Part shown: piece after piece, positions 10,473 through 25,218 of the stretch | How positions within the stretch are numbered: the stretch's first letter is position 1 | Layout: each line of letters opens with the position of its first letter | NCBI GenBank assembly: GCA_963691655.1 | Contig: CAVNUY010000089.1 | Location: 62,001-126,000, forward strand | Reading direction: 5' to 3' | Origin: Toxonevra muliebris | Taxonomy: Eukaryota; Arthropoda; Insecta; Diptera; Pallopteridae | DNA length: 64,000 nt | Position numbers and translations under genes: made by a program | Notes under the pieces: model-generated | Seen by the model: the letters and a program-made list of their open reading frames with translations, nothing else | Databases searched by the model: none | Told to the model about the DNA's origin: nothing

Positions 10473-13400
10473 TGAATATTAATTCCAAATTTTAATTCCG
10501 AATTTTAATTTCGAATTTTAATTCCGAATTTTATTTCCGAATTTTAATTCCGAATTTTAATTCCGAATTTTAATTCCGAATTTTAATTCCGAATTTTAAT
10601 TCCAAATTTTAATTCCGAATTTTAATTCCGAATATTAATTCCGAATTTTAATTCCGAATTTTAACTCCGAATTTTAATTCCGAATTTTAATTCCGAATTT
10701 TAATTCCGAATTTTAATTCCGAATTTTAATTCCGAATTTTAATTCCGAATTTTAATTCCGAATTTTAACTCCGAATTTTAATTCCGAATTTTAATTCCGA
10801 ATTTTAATTCCGAATTTTAATTCCGAATTTTAATTCCGAATTTTAATTCCGAATTTTAATTCCGAATTTTAATTCCGAATTTTAATTCCGAATTTTAATT
10901 CCGAATTTTAATTCGAATTTTAATTCCGAATTTTAATTCCGAATTTTAATTCCGAATTTTAATTCCGAATTTTAATTCCGAATTTTAATTCCAAATTTTA
11001 ATTCCGAAATTTAATTCCGAATTTTAATTCCGAATTTTAATTCCGAATTTTAATTCCGAATTTTAATTCCGAATTTTAATTCCGAATTTTAATTCCGAAT
11101 TTTAATTCCGAATTTTAATTCCGAATTTTACTTCCGAATTTTAACTCCGAATTTTAATTCCGAATTTTAATTCCGAATTTTAATTCCGAATTTTAATTCC
11201 GAATTTTAATTCCGAATTTTAATTCCGAATTTTAATTCCGAATTTTAATTCCGAATTTTAATTCCGAATTTTAATTCCGAATTTTAATTCCGAATTTTAA
11301 TTCGAATTTTAATTCCGAATTTTAATTCCGAATTTTAATTCCGAATTTTAATTCCGAATTTTAATTCCGAATTTTAATTCCGAATTTTAATTCCAAATTT
11401 TAATTCCGAAATTTAATTCCGAATTTTAACTCCGAATTTTAATTCCGAATTTTAATTCCGAATTTTAACTCCGAATTTTAATTCCGAATTTTAATTCCGA
11501 ATTTTAATTCCGAATTTTAATTCCGAATTTTAATTCCGAATTTTAATTCCAAATTTTAATTCCGAAATTTAATTCCGAATTTTAACTCCGAATTTTAATT
11601 CCGAATTTTAATTCCGAATTTTAATTCCGAATTTTAATTCCGAATTTTAATTCCGAATTTTAATTCCGAATTTTAATTCCGAATTTTAATTCCGAATTTT
11701 AATTCCGAATTTTAATTCCGAATTTTAATTCCGAATTTTAATTCCGAATTTTAATTCCGAATTTTAACTCCGAATTTTAATTCCGAATTTTAATTCCGAA
11801 TTTTAATTCCGAATTTTAATTCCGAATTTTAACTCCGAATTTTAATTCCGAATATTAATTTCGAATATTAATTCCGAATTTTAATTCCGAATTTTAACTC
11901 CGAATTTTAATTCCGAATTTTAATTCCGAATATTAATTCCGAATTTTAATTCCGAATTTTAATTCCGAATTTTAATTCCGAATTTTAATTCCGAATTTTA
12001 ATTCCGAATTTTAATTCCGAATTTTAATTCCGAATTTTAACTCCGAATTTTAATTCCAAATTTTAATTCCGAATATTAATTCCGAATTTTAATTCCGAAT
12101 TTTAATTCCGAATTTTAATTCCGAATTTTAATTCCGAATTTTAACTTCGAATTTTAATTCCGAATTTTAATTCCGAATTTTAATTCCGAATTTTAATTCC
12201 GAATTTTAATTCCGAATTTTTATTGCGAATATTAATTCCGAATTTTAATTCCGAATTTTAATTCCGAATTTTAATTCCGAATTTTAATTCCGAATTTTAA
12301 TTCCGAATTTTAATTCCGAATTTTAATTCCGAATTTTTATTCCGAATATTAATTCCGAATTTTAATTCCGAATTTTAACTCCGAATTTTAATTCCGAATT
12401 TTAATTCCGAATTTTAATTCCGAATATTAATTCCGAATTTTAATTCCGAATTTTAACTCCGAATTTTAATTCCGAATTTTAATTCCGAATTTTAATTCCG
12501 AATTTTAATTCCGAATTTTAACTCCGAATTTTAATTCCGAATTTTAATTCCGAATATTAATTCCGAATTTTAATTCCGAATTTTAACTCCGAATTTTAAT
12601 TCCAAATTTTAATTCCGAATATTAATTCCGAATTTTAATTCCGAATTTTAATTCCGAATTTTAATTCCGAATTTTAATTCCAAATTTTAACTCCGAATTT
12701 TAATTCCGAATTTTAATTCCGAATATTAATTCCGAATTTTAATTCCGAATTTTAATTCCGAATTTTAATTCCGAAATTTAATTCCGAATTTTAAATCCGA
12801 ATTTTAATTCCGAATTTTAATTCCGAATTTTAATTCCGAATTTTAATTCCGAATTTTAATTCCGAAATTTAATTCCGAATTTTAAATCCGAATTTTAATT
12901 CCGAATTTTAATTCCGAATTTTAATTCCGAATTTTAATTCCTAATTTTAATTCCGAATTTTAACTCCGAATTTTAATTCCGAATTTTAATTCCGAATATT
13001 AATTCCGAATTTTAATTCCGAATTTTAATTCCGAATTTTAATTCCGAATTTTAATTCCGAATATTAATTCCGAATTTTAATTCCGAATTTTAATTCCGAA
13101 TTTTAATTCCGAATTTTAATTCCGAATTTTAACTTCGAATTTTAATTCCGAATTTTAATTCCGAATTTTAATTCCGAATTTAAATTCCGAATTTTAATTC
13201 CGAATTTTTATTGCGAATATTAATTCCGAATTTTAATTCCGAATTTTAATTCCGAATTTTAATTCCGAATTTTAATTCCGAATTTTAGTTCCGAATTTTA
13301 ATTCCGAATTTTAATTCCGAATTTTTATTCCGAATATTAATTCCGAATTTTAATTCCGAATTTTAACTCCGAATTTTAATTCCGAATTTTAATTCCGAAT

Positions 13401-15303
13401 TTTAATTCCGAATATTAATTCCGAATTTTAATTCCGAATTTTAATTCCGAATTTTAATTCCGAATTTTAATACCGAATTTTAATTCCGAATTTTAATTCC
13501 GAATATTAATTCCGAATTTTAATTCCGAATTTTAATTCCGAATTTTAATTCCGAATTTTAATTCCGAATTTTAATTCCGAATTTTAATTCCGAATATTAA
13601 TTCCGAATTTTAATTCCGAATTTTAATTCCGAATTTTAACTCCGAATTTTAATTCCGAATTTTAATTCCGAATTTTAATTCCGAATTTTAATTCCGAATA
13701 TTAATTCCGAATTTTAATTCCGAATTTTAATTCCGAATTTTAATTCCGAATATTAATTCCGAATTTTAATTCCGAATTTTAATTCCGAATTTTAATTCCG
13801 AATTTTAATTCCGAATTTTAATTCCGAATTTTAATTCCGAATTTTAATTCCGAATATTAATTCCGAATTTTAATTCCGAATTTTAATTCCGAATTTTAAT
13901 TCCGAATTTCAATTCCGAATTTTAATTCCGAAATTTAATTCCGAATTTTAACTCCGAATTTTAATTCCGAATATTAATTCCGAATTTTAATTCCGAATTT
14001 TAATTCCGAATTTTAACTCCGAATTTTAATTCCGAATTTTAATTCCGAATTTTAATTCCGAATATTAATTCCGAATTTTAATTCCGAATTTTAATTCCGA
14101 ATTTTAATTCCGAATTTTAATTCCGAAATTTAATTCCGAATTTTAAGTCCGAATTTTAATTCCGAATTTTAACTCCGAATTTTATTTCCGAATTTTAATT
14201 CCGAATATTAATTCCGAATTTTAATTCCGAATTTTAATTCCGAATTTTAATTCCGAATTTTAATTCCGAATTTTAATTCCGAATTTTAATTCCGAATTTT
14301 AATTCCGAATATTAATTCCGAATTTTAATTCCGAATTTTAATTCCGAATTTTAATTCCGAATTTTAATTCCGAATTTTAATTCCGAAATTTAATTCCGAA
14401 TTTTAAGTCCGAATTTTAATTCCGAATTTTAACTCCGAATTTTATTTCCGAATTTTAATTCCGAATATTAATTCCGAATTTTAATTCCGAATTTTAATTC
14501 CGAATTTTAATTCCGAATTTTAATTCCGAATTTTAATTCCGAATATTAATTCCGAATTTTAATTCCGAATTTTAATTCCGAATTTTAATTCCGAATTTTA
14601 ATTCCGAATATTAATTCCGAATTTTAACTCCGAATTTTAATTCCGAATTTTAATTCCGAATTTTAATTCCGAAATTTAATTCCGAATTTTAACTCCGAAT
14701 TTTAATTCCGAATTTTAATTCCGAATTTTAATTCCGAATTTTAATTCCGAATTTTAATTCCGAATTTTAATTCCGAATTTTAATTCCGAATTTTAATTCC
14801 GAATTTTAATTCCGAATTTTAATTCCGAATATTAATTCCGAATTTTAATTCCGAATTTTAATTCCGAATTTTAATTCCGAATTTTAATTCCGAAATTTAA
14901 TTCCGAATTTTAATTCCGAATTTTAATTCCGAATTTTAATTCCGAATTTTAATTCCGAATTTTAATTCCGAATTTTAATTCCGAATTTTAATTCCGAATT
15001 TTAATTCCGAATTTTAATTCCGAAATTTAATTCCGAATTTTAAATCCGAATTTTAATTCCGAATTTTAATTCCGAATTTTAATTCCGAATTTTAATTCCG
15101 AATTTTAATTCCGAATTTTAATTCCGAATATTAATTCCGAATTTTAATTCCGAATTTTAATTCCGAATTTTAACTTCGAATTTTAATTCCGAATTTTAAT
15201 TCCGAATTTTAATTCCGAATTTTAATTCCGAATTTTAATTCCGAATTTTAATTCCGAATTTTAATTCCGAATTTTAATTCCGAATTTTAATTCCGAATTT
15301 TAA
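10470..15303. repeat. Higher-order repeat A1 (4,834 bp)
   Basis: This interval runs from one TTCTGAATATTAA unit to the next. That unit is followed by a fixed series: TTCCAAATTTTAA, consensus, a TTTCG unit and, two units later, a unit ending in TAT. Subtype A is marked by two 12-bp TTCGAATTTTAA units (near 10,912 and 11,302) and by TTAC instead of TTAA at 11131. The length equals 372 units minus two bases, as expected from the two 12-bp units. The end of the interval contains the second copy of the three-copy segment with its GTCC doublet. Confidence 0.85.
14121..14471. repeat. GTCC cassette doublet, 260 bp apart
   Basis: Cassettes at 14121 and 14381, 20 units apart. The first lies exactly 4,834 bp after the cassette at 9287; the second is one unit closer to its partner than there, showing the loss of a single unit after copying. 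Confidence 0.88.
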
Positions 15304-18300
15304 TTCTGAATATTAATTCCAAATTTTAATTCCGAATTTTAATTTCGAATTTTAATTCCGAATTTTATTTCCGAATTTTAATTCCGAATTTTAATTCCGA
15401 ATTTTAATTCCGAATTTTAATTCCGAATTTTAATTCCGAATTTTAATTCCGAATTTTAATTCCGAATATTAATTCCGAATTTTAATTCCGAATTTTAACT
15501 CCGAATTTTAATTCCGAATTTTAATTCCGAATTTTAATTCCGAATTTTAATTCCGAATTTTAATTCCGAATTTTAATTCCGAATTTTAATTCCGAATTTT
15601 AATTCCGAATTTTAATTCCGAATTTTAATTCCGAATTTTAATTCCGAATTTTAATTCCGAATTTTAATTCCGAATTTTAATTCGAATTTTAATTCCGAAT
15701 TTTAATTCCGAATTTTAATTCCGAATTTTAATTCCGAATTTTAATTCCGAATTTTAATTCCAAATTTTAATTCCGAAATTTAATTCCGAATTTTAATTCC
15801 GAATTTTAATTCCGAATTTTAATTCCGAATTTTAATTCCGAATTTTAATTCCGAATTTTAATTCCGAATTTTAATTCCGAATTTTAATTCCGAATTTTAC
15901 TTCCGAATTTTAACTCCGAATTTTAATTCCGAATTTTAATTCCGAATTTTAATTCCGAATTTTAATTCCGAATTTTAATTCCGAATTTTAATTCCGAATT
16001 TTAATTCCGAATTTTAATTCCGAATTTTAATTCCGAATTTTAATTCCGAATTTTAATTCCGAATTTTAATTCGAATTTTAATTCCGAATTTTAATTCCGA
16101 ATTTTAATTCCGAATTTTAATTCCGACTTTTAATTCCGAATTTTAATTCCGAATTTTAATTCCAAATTTTAATTCCGAAATTTAATTCCGAATTTTAACT
16201 CCGAATTTTAATTCCGAATTTTAATTCCGAATTTTAACTCCGAATTTTAATTCCGAATTTTAATTCCGAATTTTAATTCCGAATTTTAATTCCGAATTTT
16301 AATTCCAAATTTTAATTCCGAAATTTAATTCCGAATTTTAACTCCGAATTTTAATTCCGAATTTTAATTCCGAATTTTAATTCCGAATTTTAATTCCGAA
16401 TTTTAATTCCGAATTTTAATTCCGAATTTTAATTCCGAATTTTAATTCCGAATTTTAATTCCGAATTTTAATTCCGAATTTTAATTCCGAATTTTAATTC
16501 CGAATTTTAACTCCGAATTTTAATTCCGAATTTTAATTCCGAATTTTAATTCCGAATTTTAATTCCGAATTTTAACTCCGAATTTTAATTCCGAATATTA
16601 ATTCCGAATATTAATTCCGAATTTTAATTCCGAATTTTAACTCCGAATTTTAATTCCGAATTTTAATTCCGAATATTAATTCCGAATTTTAATTCCGAAT
16701 TTTAATTCCGAATTTTAATTCCGAATTTTAATTCCGAATTTTAATTCCGAATTTTAATTCCGAATTTTAATTCCGAATTTTAACTCCGAATTTTAATTCC
16801 GAATTTTAATTCCGAATATTAATTCCGAATTTTAATTCCGAATTTTAATTCCGAATTTTAATTCCGAATTTTAATTCCGAATTTTAATTCCGAATTTTAA
16901 TTCCGAATTTTAATTCCGAATTTTAATTCCGAATTTTAATTCCGAATTTTAATTCCGAATTTTTATTCCGAATATTAATTCCGAATTTTAATTCCGAATT
17001 TTAACTCCGAATTTTAATTCCGAATTTTAATTCCGAATTTTAATTCCGAATATTAATTCCGAATTTTAATTCCGAATTTTAACTCCGAATTTTAATTCCG
17101 AATTTTAATTCCGAATTTTAATTCCGAATTTTAATTCCGAATTTTAACTCCGAATTTTAATTCCGAATTTTAATTCCGAATATTAATTCCGAATTTTAAT
17201 TCCGAATTTTAACTCCGAATTTTAATTCCAAATTTTAATTCCGAATATTAATTCCGAATTTTAATTCCGAATTTTAATTCCGAATTTTAATTCCGAATTT
17301 TAATTCCAAATTTTAACTCCGAATTTTAATTCCGAATTTTAATTCCGAATATTAATTCCGAATTTTAATTCCGAATTTTAATTCCGAATTTTAATTCCGA
17401 AATTTAATTCCGAATTTTAAATCCGAATTTTAATTCCGAATTTTAATTCCGAATTTTAATTCCGAATTTTAATTCCGAATTTTAATTCCGAAATTTAATT
17501 CCGAATTTTAAATCCGAATTTTAATTCCGAATTTTAATTCCGAATTTTAATTCCGAATTTTAATTCCGAATTTTAATTCCTAATTTTAATTCCGAATTTT
17601 AACTCCGAATTTTAATTCCGAATTTTAATTCCGAATATTAATTCCGAATTTTAATTCCGAATTTTAATTCCGAATTTTAATTCCGAATTTTAATTCCGAA
17701 TATTAATTCCGAATTTTAATTCCGAATTTTAATTCCGAATTTTAATTCCGAATTTTAATTCCGAATTTTAACTTCGAATTTTAATTCCGAATTTTAATTC
17801 CGAATTTTAATTCCGAATTTAAATTCCGAATTTTAATTCCGAATTTTTATTGCGAATATTAATTCCGAATTTTAATTCCGAATTTTAATTCCGAATTTTA
17901 ATTCCGAATTTTAATTCCGAATTTTAATTCCGAATTTTAATTCCGAATTTTAATTCCGAATTTTAATTCCGAATTTTTATTCCGAATATTAATTCCGAAT
18001 TTTAATTCCGAATTTTAACTCCGAATTTTAATTCCGAATTTTAATTCCGAATTTTAATTCCGAATATTAATTCCGAATTTTAATTCCGAATTTTAACTCC
18101 GAATTTTAATTCCGAATTTTAATTCCGAATTTTAATTCCGAATTTTAATTCCGAATTTTAACTCCGAATTTTAATTCCGAATTTTAATTCCGAATATTAA
18201 TTCCGAATTTTAATTCCGAATTTTAACTCCGAATTTTAATTCCAAATTTTAATTCCGAATATTAATTCCGAATTTTAATTCCGAATTTTAATTCCGAATT

Positions 18301-20943
18301 TTAATTCCGAATTTTAATTCCAAATTTTAACTCCGAATTTTAATTCCGAATTTTAATTCCGAATATTAATTCCGAATTTTAATTCCGAATTTTAATTCCG
18401 AAATTTAATTCCGAATTTTAAATCCGAATTTTAATTCCGAATTTTAATTCCGAATTTTAATTCCGAATTTTAATTCCGAATTTTAATTCCTAATTTTAAT
18501 TCCGAATTTTAACTCCGAATTTTAATTCCGAATTTTAATTCCGAATATTAATTCCGAATTTTAATTCCGAATTTTAATTCCGAATTTTAATTCCGAATTT
18601 TAATTCCGAATTTTAATTCCGAATTTTAATTCCGAATTTTAATTCCGAATTTTAATTCCGAATTTTAATTCCGAATTTTAATTCCGAATATTAATTCCGA
18701 ATTTTAATTCCGAATTTTAACTCCGAATTTTAATTCCGAATTTTAATTCCGAATTTTAATTCCGAATATTAATTCCGAATTTTAATTCCGAATTTTAACT
18801 CCGAATTTTAATTCCGAATTTTAATTCCGAATTTTAATTCCGAATTTTAATTCCGAATTTTAACTCCGAATTTTAATTCCGAATTTTAATTCCGAATATT
18901 AATTCCGAATTTTAATTCCGAATTTTAACTCCGAATTTTAATTCCAAATTTTAATTCCGAATATTAATTCCGAATTTTAATTCCGAATTTTAATTCCGAA
19001 TTTTAATTCCGAATTTTAATTCCAAATTTTAACTCCGAATTTTAATTCCGAATTTTAATTCCGAATTTTAATTCCAAATTTTAACTCCGAATTTTAATTC
19101 CGAATTTTAATTCCGAATATTAATTCCGAATTTTAATTCCGAATTTTAATTCCGAATTTTAATTCCGAAATATAATTCCGAATTTTAATTCCGAATTTTA
19201 ATTCCGAATTTTAATTCCGAATTTTAATTCCGAATATTAATTCCGAATTTTAATTCCGAATTTTAATTCCGAATATTAATTCCGAATTTTAATTCCGAAT
19301 TTTAATTCCGAATTTTAATTCCGAATTTTAATTCCGAATTTTAACTTCGAATTTTAATTCCGAATTTTAATTCCGAATTTTAATTCCGAATTTAAATTCC
19401 GAATTTTAATTCCGAATTTTTATTGCGAATATTAATTCCGAATTTTAATTCCGAATTTTAATTCCGAATTTTAATTCCGAATTTTAATTCCGAATTTTAA
19501 TTCCGAATTTTAATTCCGAATTTTAATTCCGAATTTTTATTCCGAATATTAATTCCGAATTTTAATTCCGAATTTTAACTCCGAATTTTAATTCCGAATT
19601 TTAATTCCGAATTTTAATTCCGAATATTAATTCCGAATTTTAATTCCGAATTTTAACTCCGAATTTTAATTCCGAATTTTAATTCCGAATTTTAATTCCG
19701 AATTTTAACTCCGAATTTTAATTCCGAATTTTAATTCCGAATATTAATTCCGAATTTTAATTCCGAATTTTAACTCCGAATTTTAATTCCGAATTTTAAT
19801 TCCGAATTTTAATTCCGAATTTTAATTCCGAATTTTAATTCCGAATTTTAATTCCGAATTTTAATTCCGAATTTTAATTCCGAATTTTAACTCCGAATTT
19901 TAATTCCGAATTTTAATTCCGAATTTTAACTCCGAATTTTAATTCCGAATTTTAACTCCGAATTTTAATTCCGAATATTAATTCCGAATATTAATTCCGA
20001 ATTTTAATTCCGAATTTTAATTCCGAATTTTAATTCCGAATTTTAATTCCGAATTTTAATTCCGAATTTTAATTCCGAATTTTAATTCCGAATTTTAATT
20101 CCGAATATTAATTCCGAATTTTAATTCCGAATTTTAATTCCGAATATTAATTCCGAATTTTAATTCCGAATTTTAATTCCGAATTTTAATTCCGAATTTT
20201 AATTCCGAATTTTAACTTCGAATTTTAATTCCGAATTTTAATTCCGAATTTTAATTCCGAATTTAAATTCCGAATTTTAATTCCGAATTTTTATTGCGAA
20301 TATTAATTCCGAATTTTAATTCCGAATTTTAATTCCGAATTTTAATTCCGAATTTTAATTCCGAATTTAAATTCCGAATTTTAATTCCGAATTTTTATTG
20401 CGAATATTAATTCCGAATTTTAATTCCGAATTTTAATTCCGAATTTTAATTCCGAATTTTAATTCCGAATTTTAATTCCGAATTTTAATTCCGAATATTA
20501 ATTCCGATTTTTAACTCCGAATTTTAATTCCGAATTTTAATTCCGAATTTTAACTCCGAATTTTAATTCCGAATTTTAATTCCGAATTTTAATTCCGAAT
20601 ATTAATTCCGAATTTTAATTCCGAATTTTAACTCCGAATTTTAATTCCGAATTTTAATTCCGAATTTTAATTCCGAATTTTAATTCCGAATTTTAACTCC
20701 GAATTTTAATTCCGAATTTTAATTCCGAATATTAATTCCGAATTTTAATTCCGAATTTTAATTCCGAATTTTAATTCCGAATTTTAATTCCGAATTTTAA
20801 TTCCGAATTTTAATTCCGAATTTTAATTCCGAATTTTAATTCCGAATTTTAATTCCGAATTTTAATTCCGAATATTAATTCCGAATTTTAATTCCGAATT
20901 TTAACTCCGAATTTTAATTCCGAATTTTAATTCCGAATTTTAA
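15304..20943. repeat. Higher-order repeat A2 (5,640 bp)
   Basis: Second subtype A copy, again with two 12-bp TTCGAATTTTAA units (near 15,682 and 16,071) and a TTAC change at 15900. Its length equals 434 units minus two bases. A private TTCCGACTTTTAA unit near 16,127 distinguishes it. Its right part holds several TTTTTA-TTGCG pairs, including a 104-bp doublet at 20296/20400 that heralds the next, subtype B copy. Confidence 0.85.
20296..20400. repeat. TTGCG doublet, 104 bp, upstream marker of subtype B
   Basis: The G of TTGCGAATATTAA lies at 20296 and again at 20400, eight units apart, each preceded by a unit ending in TTTTTA. The same 104-bp doublet occurs at 31147/31251, 37099/37203 and 42531/42635. 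It sits 547, 547, 547 and 560 bp before the TTCTG unit of every subtype B copy and before no subtype A copy. A rare TTCCGATTTTTAA unit follows it each time. Confidence 0.87.
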
Positions 20944-22086
20944 TTCTGAATATTAATTCCAAATTTTAATTCCGAATTTTAATTTCGAATTTTAATTCCG
21001 AATTTTATTTCCGAATTTTAATTCCGAATTTTAATTCCGAATTTTAATTCCGAATTTTAATTCGAATTTTAATTCCGAATTTTAACTCCGAATTTTAATT
21101 CCGAATTTTAATTCCGAATTTTAATTCCGAATTTTAATTCCGAATTTTAATTCCGAATTTTAATTCCAAATTTTAATTCCGAAATTTAATTCCGAATTTT
21201 AACTCCGAATTTTAATTCCGAATTTTAATTCCGAATTTTAATTCCGAATTTTAATTCCGAATTTTAATTCCGAATTTTAATTCCGAATTTTAGTTCCGAA
21301 TTTTAATTCCGAATTTTAACTCCGAATTTTAATTCCGAATTTTAATTCCGAATTTTAATTCCGAATTTTAATTCCGAATTTTAATTCCGAATTTTAATTC
21401 CGAATTTTAATTCCGAATTTTAATTCCGAATTTTAACTCCGAATTTTAATTCCGAATTTTAATTCCGAATATTAATTCCGAATTTTAATTCCGAATTTTA
21501 ATTCCGAATTTTAATTCCGAATTTTAATTCCGAATTTTAACTTCGAATTTTAATTCCGAATTTTAATTCCGAATTTTAATTCCGAATTTTAATTCCGAAT
21601 TTAAATTCCGAATTTTAATTCCGAATTTTTATTGCAAATATTAATTCCGAATTTTAATTCCGAATTTTAATTCCGAATTTTAATTCCGAATTTTAACTCC
21701 GAATTTTAATTCCGAATTTTAATTCCGAATTTTAATTCCGAATTTTAATTCCGAATTTTAATTCCGAATTTTAATTCCGAATTTTTATTCCGAATATTAA
21801 TTCCGAATTTTAATTCCGAATTTTAACTCCGAATTTTAATTCCGAATTTTAATTCCGAATTTTAATTCCGAATATTAATTCCGAATTTTAATTCCGAATT
21901 TTAACTCCGAATTTTAATTCCGAATTTTAATTCCGAATTTTAATTCCGAATTTTAATTCCGAATTTTAACTCCGAATTTTAATTCCGAATTTTAATTCCG
22001 AATATTAATTCCGAATTTTAATTCCGAATTTTAACTCCGAATTTTAATTCCAAATTTTAATTCCGAATATTAATTCCAAATTTTAA

Positions 22087-22098
22087 TTCCGTGTTTAA
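22087..22098. repeat. 12-bp TTCCGTGTTTAA unit, subtype B signature
   Basis: This is the most distinctive unit in the window, with GTG where consensus has GAAT. It recurs only at 32964, 38916 and 44322, always 1.13-1.17 kb after the TTCTG unit of a B copy and always preceded by an ATATT unit and a TTCCAAA unit. Confidence 0.9.
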
Positions 22099-24867
22099 TT
22101 CCGAATTTTAATTCCGAATATTAATTCCGAATTTTAATTCCGAATTTTAATTCCGAATATTAATTCCGAATTTTAATTCCGAATTTTAACTCCGAATTTT
22201 AATTCCGAATTTTAATTCCGAATTTTAATTCCGAATTTTAATTCCGAATTTTAACTCCGAATTTTAATTCCGAATTTTAATTCCGAATATTAATTCCGAA
22301 TTTTAATTCCGAATTTTAACTCCGAATTTTAATTCCAAATTTTAATTCCGAATATTAATTCCGAATTTTAATTCCGAATTTTAATTCCGAATTTTAATTC
22401 CGAATTTTAATTCCGAATTTTAATTCCGAATTTTAATTCCGAATTTTAATTCCGAATATTAATTCCGAATTTTAATTCCGAATTTTAATTCCGAATTTTA
22501 ATTCCGAATTTTAATTCCGAATTTTAATTCCGAATTTTAATTCCGAATTTTAATTCCGAATTTTAATTCCTAATTTTAATTCCGAATTTTAACTCCGAAT
22601 TTTAATTCCGAATATTAATTCCGAATTTTAATTCCGAATTTTAATTCCGAATTTTAATTCCGAATTTTAATTCCGAATTTTAATTCCGAATTTTAATTCC
22701 GAATTTTAATTCCGAATTTTAATTCCGAATTTTAATTCCGAATTTTAATTCCGAATTTTAATTCCGAATTTTAATTCCGAATATTAATTCCGAATTTTAA
22801 TTCCGAATTTTAATTCCGAATTTTAACTCCGAATTTTAATTCCGAATTTTAATTCCGAATTTTAATTCCGAATTTTAATTCCGAATTTTAACTCCGAATT
22901 TTAATTCCGAATTTTAATTCCGAATTTTAATTCCGAATTTTAATTCCGAATTTTAATTCCGAATTTTAATTCCGAATTTTAATTCCGAATTTTAATTCCG
23001 AATTTTAATTCCGAATATTAATTCCGAATTTTAATTCCGAATTTTAATTCCGAATTTTAACTCCGAATTTTAATTCCGAATTTTAATTCCGAATTTTAAT
23101 TCCGAATTTTAATTCCGAATTTTAACTCCGAATTTTAATTCCGAATTTTAATTCCGAATTTTAATTCCGAATTTTAATTCCGAATTTTAACTCCGAATTT
23201 TAATTCCGAATTTTAATTCCGAATTTTAATTCCGAATTTTAATTCCGAATTTTAATTCCGAATTTTAACTCCGAATTTTAATTCCGAATTTTAATTCCGA
23301 ATTTTAATTCCGAATTTTAATTCCGAATTTTAACTCCGAATTTTAATTCCGAATTTTAATTCCGAATTTTAATTCCGAATTTTAATTCCGAATTTTAACT
23401 CCGAATTTTAATTCCGAATTTTAATTCCGAATTTTAATTCCGAATTTTAATTCCGAATTTTAATTCCGAATTTTAATTCCGAATTTTAATTCCGAATTTT
23501 AATTCCGAATTTTAATTCCGAAATTTAATTCCGAATTTTAACTCCGAATTTTAATTCCGAATTTTAATTCCGAATTTTAATTCCGAATTTTAATTCCGAA
23601 TTTTAATTCCGAATTTTAATTCCGAATTTTAATTCCGAATTTTAATTCCGAATTTTAATTCCGAATTTTAATTCCGAATTTTAATTCCTAATTTTAATTC
23701 CGAATTTTAACTCCGAATTTTAATTCCGAATTTTAATTCCGAATATTAATTCCGAATTTTAATTCCGAATTTTAATTCCGAATTTTAATTCCGAATTTTA
23801 ATTCCGAATATTAATTCCGAATTTTAATTCCGAATTTTAATTCCGAATTTTAATTCCGAATTTTAATTCCGAATTTTAATTCCGAATTTTAACTTCGAAT
23901 TTTAATTCCGAATTTTAATTCCGAATTTTAATTCCGAATTTAAATTCCGAATTTTAATTCCGAATTTTTATTGCGAATATTAATTCCGAATTTTAATTCC
24001 GAATTTTAATTCCGAATTTTAATTCCGAATTTTAATTCCGAATTTTAGTTCCGAATTTTAATTCCGAATTTTAATTCCGAATTTTTATTCCGAATATTAA
24101 TTCCGAATTTTAATTCCGAATTTTAACTCCGAATTTTAATTCCGAATTTTAATTCCGAATTTTAATTCCGAATATTAATTCCGAATTTTAATTCCGAATT
24201 TTAATTCCGAATTTTAATTCCGAATTTTAATACCGAATTTTAATTCCGAATTTTAATTCCGAATATTAATTCCGAATTTTAATTCCGAATTTTAATTCCG
24301 AATTTTAATTCCGAATTTTAATTCCGAATTTTAATTCCGAATTTTAATTCCGAATATTAATTCCGAATTTTAACTCCGAATTTTAATTCCGAATTTTAAT
24401 TCCGAATTTTAATTCCGAATTTTAATTCCGAATATTAATTCCGAATTTTAATTCCGAATTTTAATTCCGAATTTTAATTCCGAATATTAATTCCGAATTT
24501 TAATTCCGAATTTTAATTCCGAATTTTAATTCCGAATTTTAATTCCGAATTTTAATTCCGAATTTTAATTCCGAATTTTAATTCCGAATTTTAATTCCGA
24601 ATATTAATTCCGAATTTTAATTCCGAATTTTAATTCCGAATTTTAATTCCGAATTTCAATTCCGAATTTTAATTCCGAAATTTAATTCCGAATTTTAACT
24701 CCGAATTTTAATTCCGAATATTAATTCCGAATTTTAATTCCGAATTTTAATTCCGAATTTTAACTCCGAATTTTAATTCCGAATTTTAATTCCGAATTTT
24801 AATTCCGAATATTAATTCCGAATTTTAATTCCGAATTTTAATTCCGAATTTTAATTCCGAATTTTAA

Positions 24868-25218
24868 TTCCGAAATTTAATTCCGAATTTTAAGTCCGAA
24901 TTTTAATTCCGAATTTTAACTCCGAATTTTATTTCCGAATTTTAATTCCGAATATTAATTCCGAATTTTAATTCCGAATTTTAATTCCGAATTTTAATTC
25001 CGAATTTTAATTCCGAATTTTAATTCCGAATTTTAATTCCGAATTTTAATTCCGAATATTAATTCCGAATTTTAATTCCGAATTTTAATTCCGAATTTTA
25101 ATTCCGAATTTTAATTCCGAATTTTAATTCCGAAATTTAATTCCGAATTTTAAGTCCGAATTTTAATTCCGAATTTTAACTCCGAATTTTATTTCCGAAT
25201 TTTAATTCCGAATATTAA
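24868..25218. repeat. GTCC cassette doublet, 260 bp apart, last copy
   Basis: Cassettes at 24868 and 25128, 20 units apart, exactly 10,747 bp after the doublet at 14121/14381. No complete GTCC cassette occurs further right; a partial relative with CTCC ending in TAT lies near 55,160-55,225. Confidence 0.88.

Noticed and set aside
22087..22098. TTCCGTGTTTAA as a trace of an inserted or unrelated sequence
   Set aside because: It fits the array phase as a 12-bp unit and recurs at the same place in all four B copies, so it is a mutated unit that was copied.
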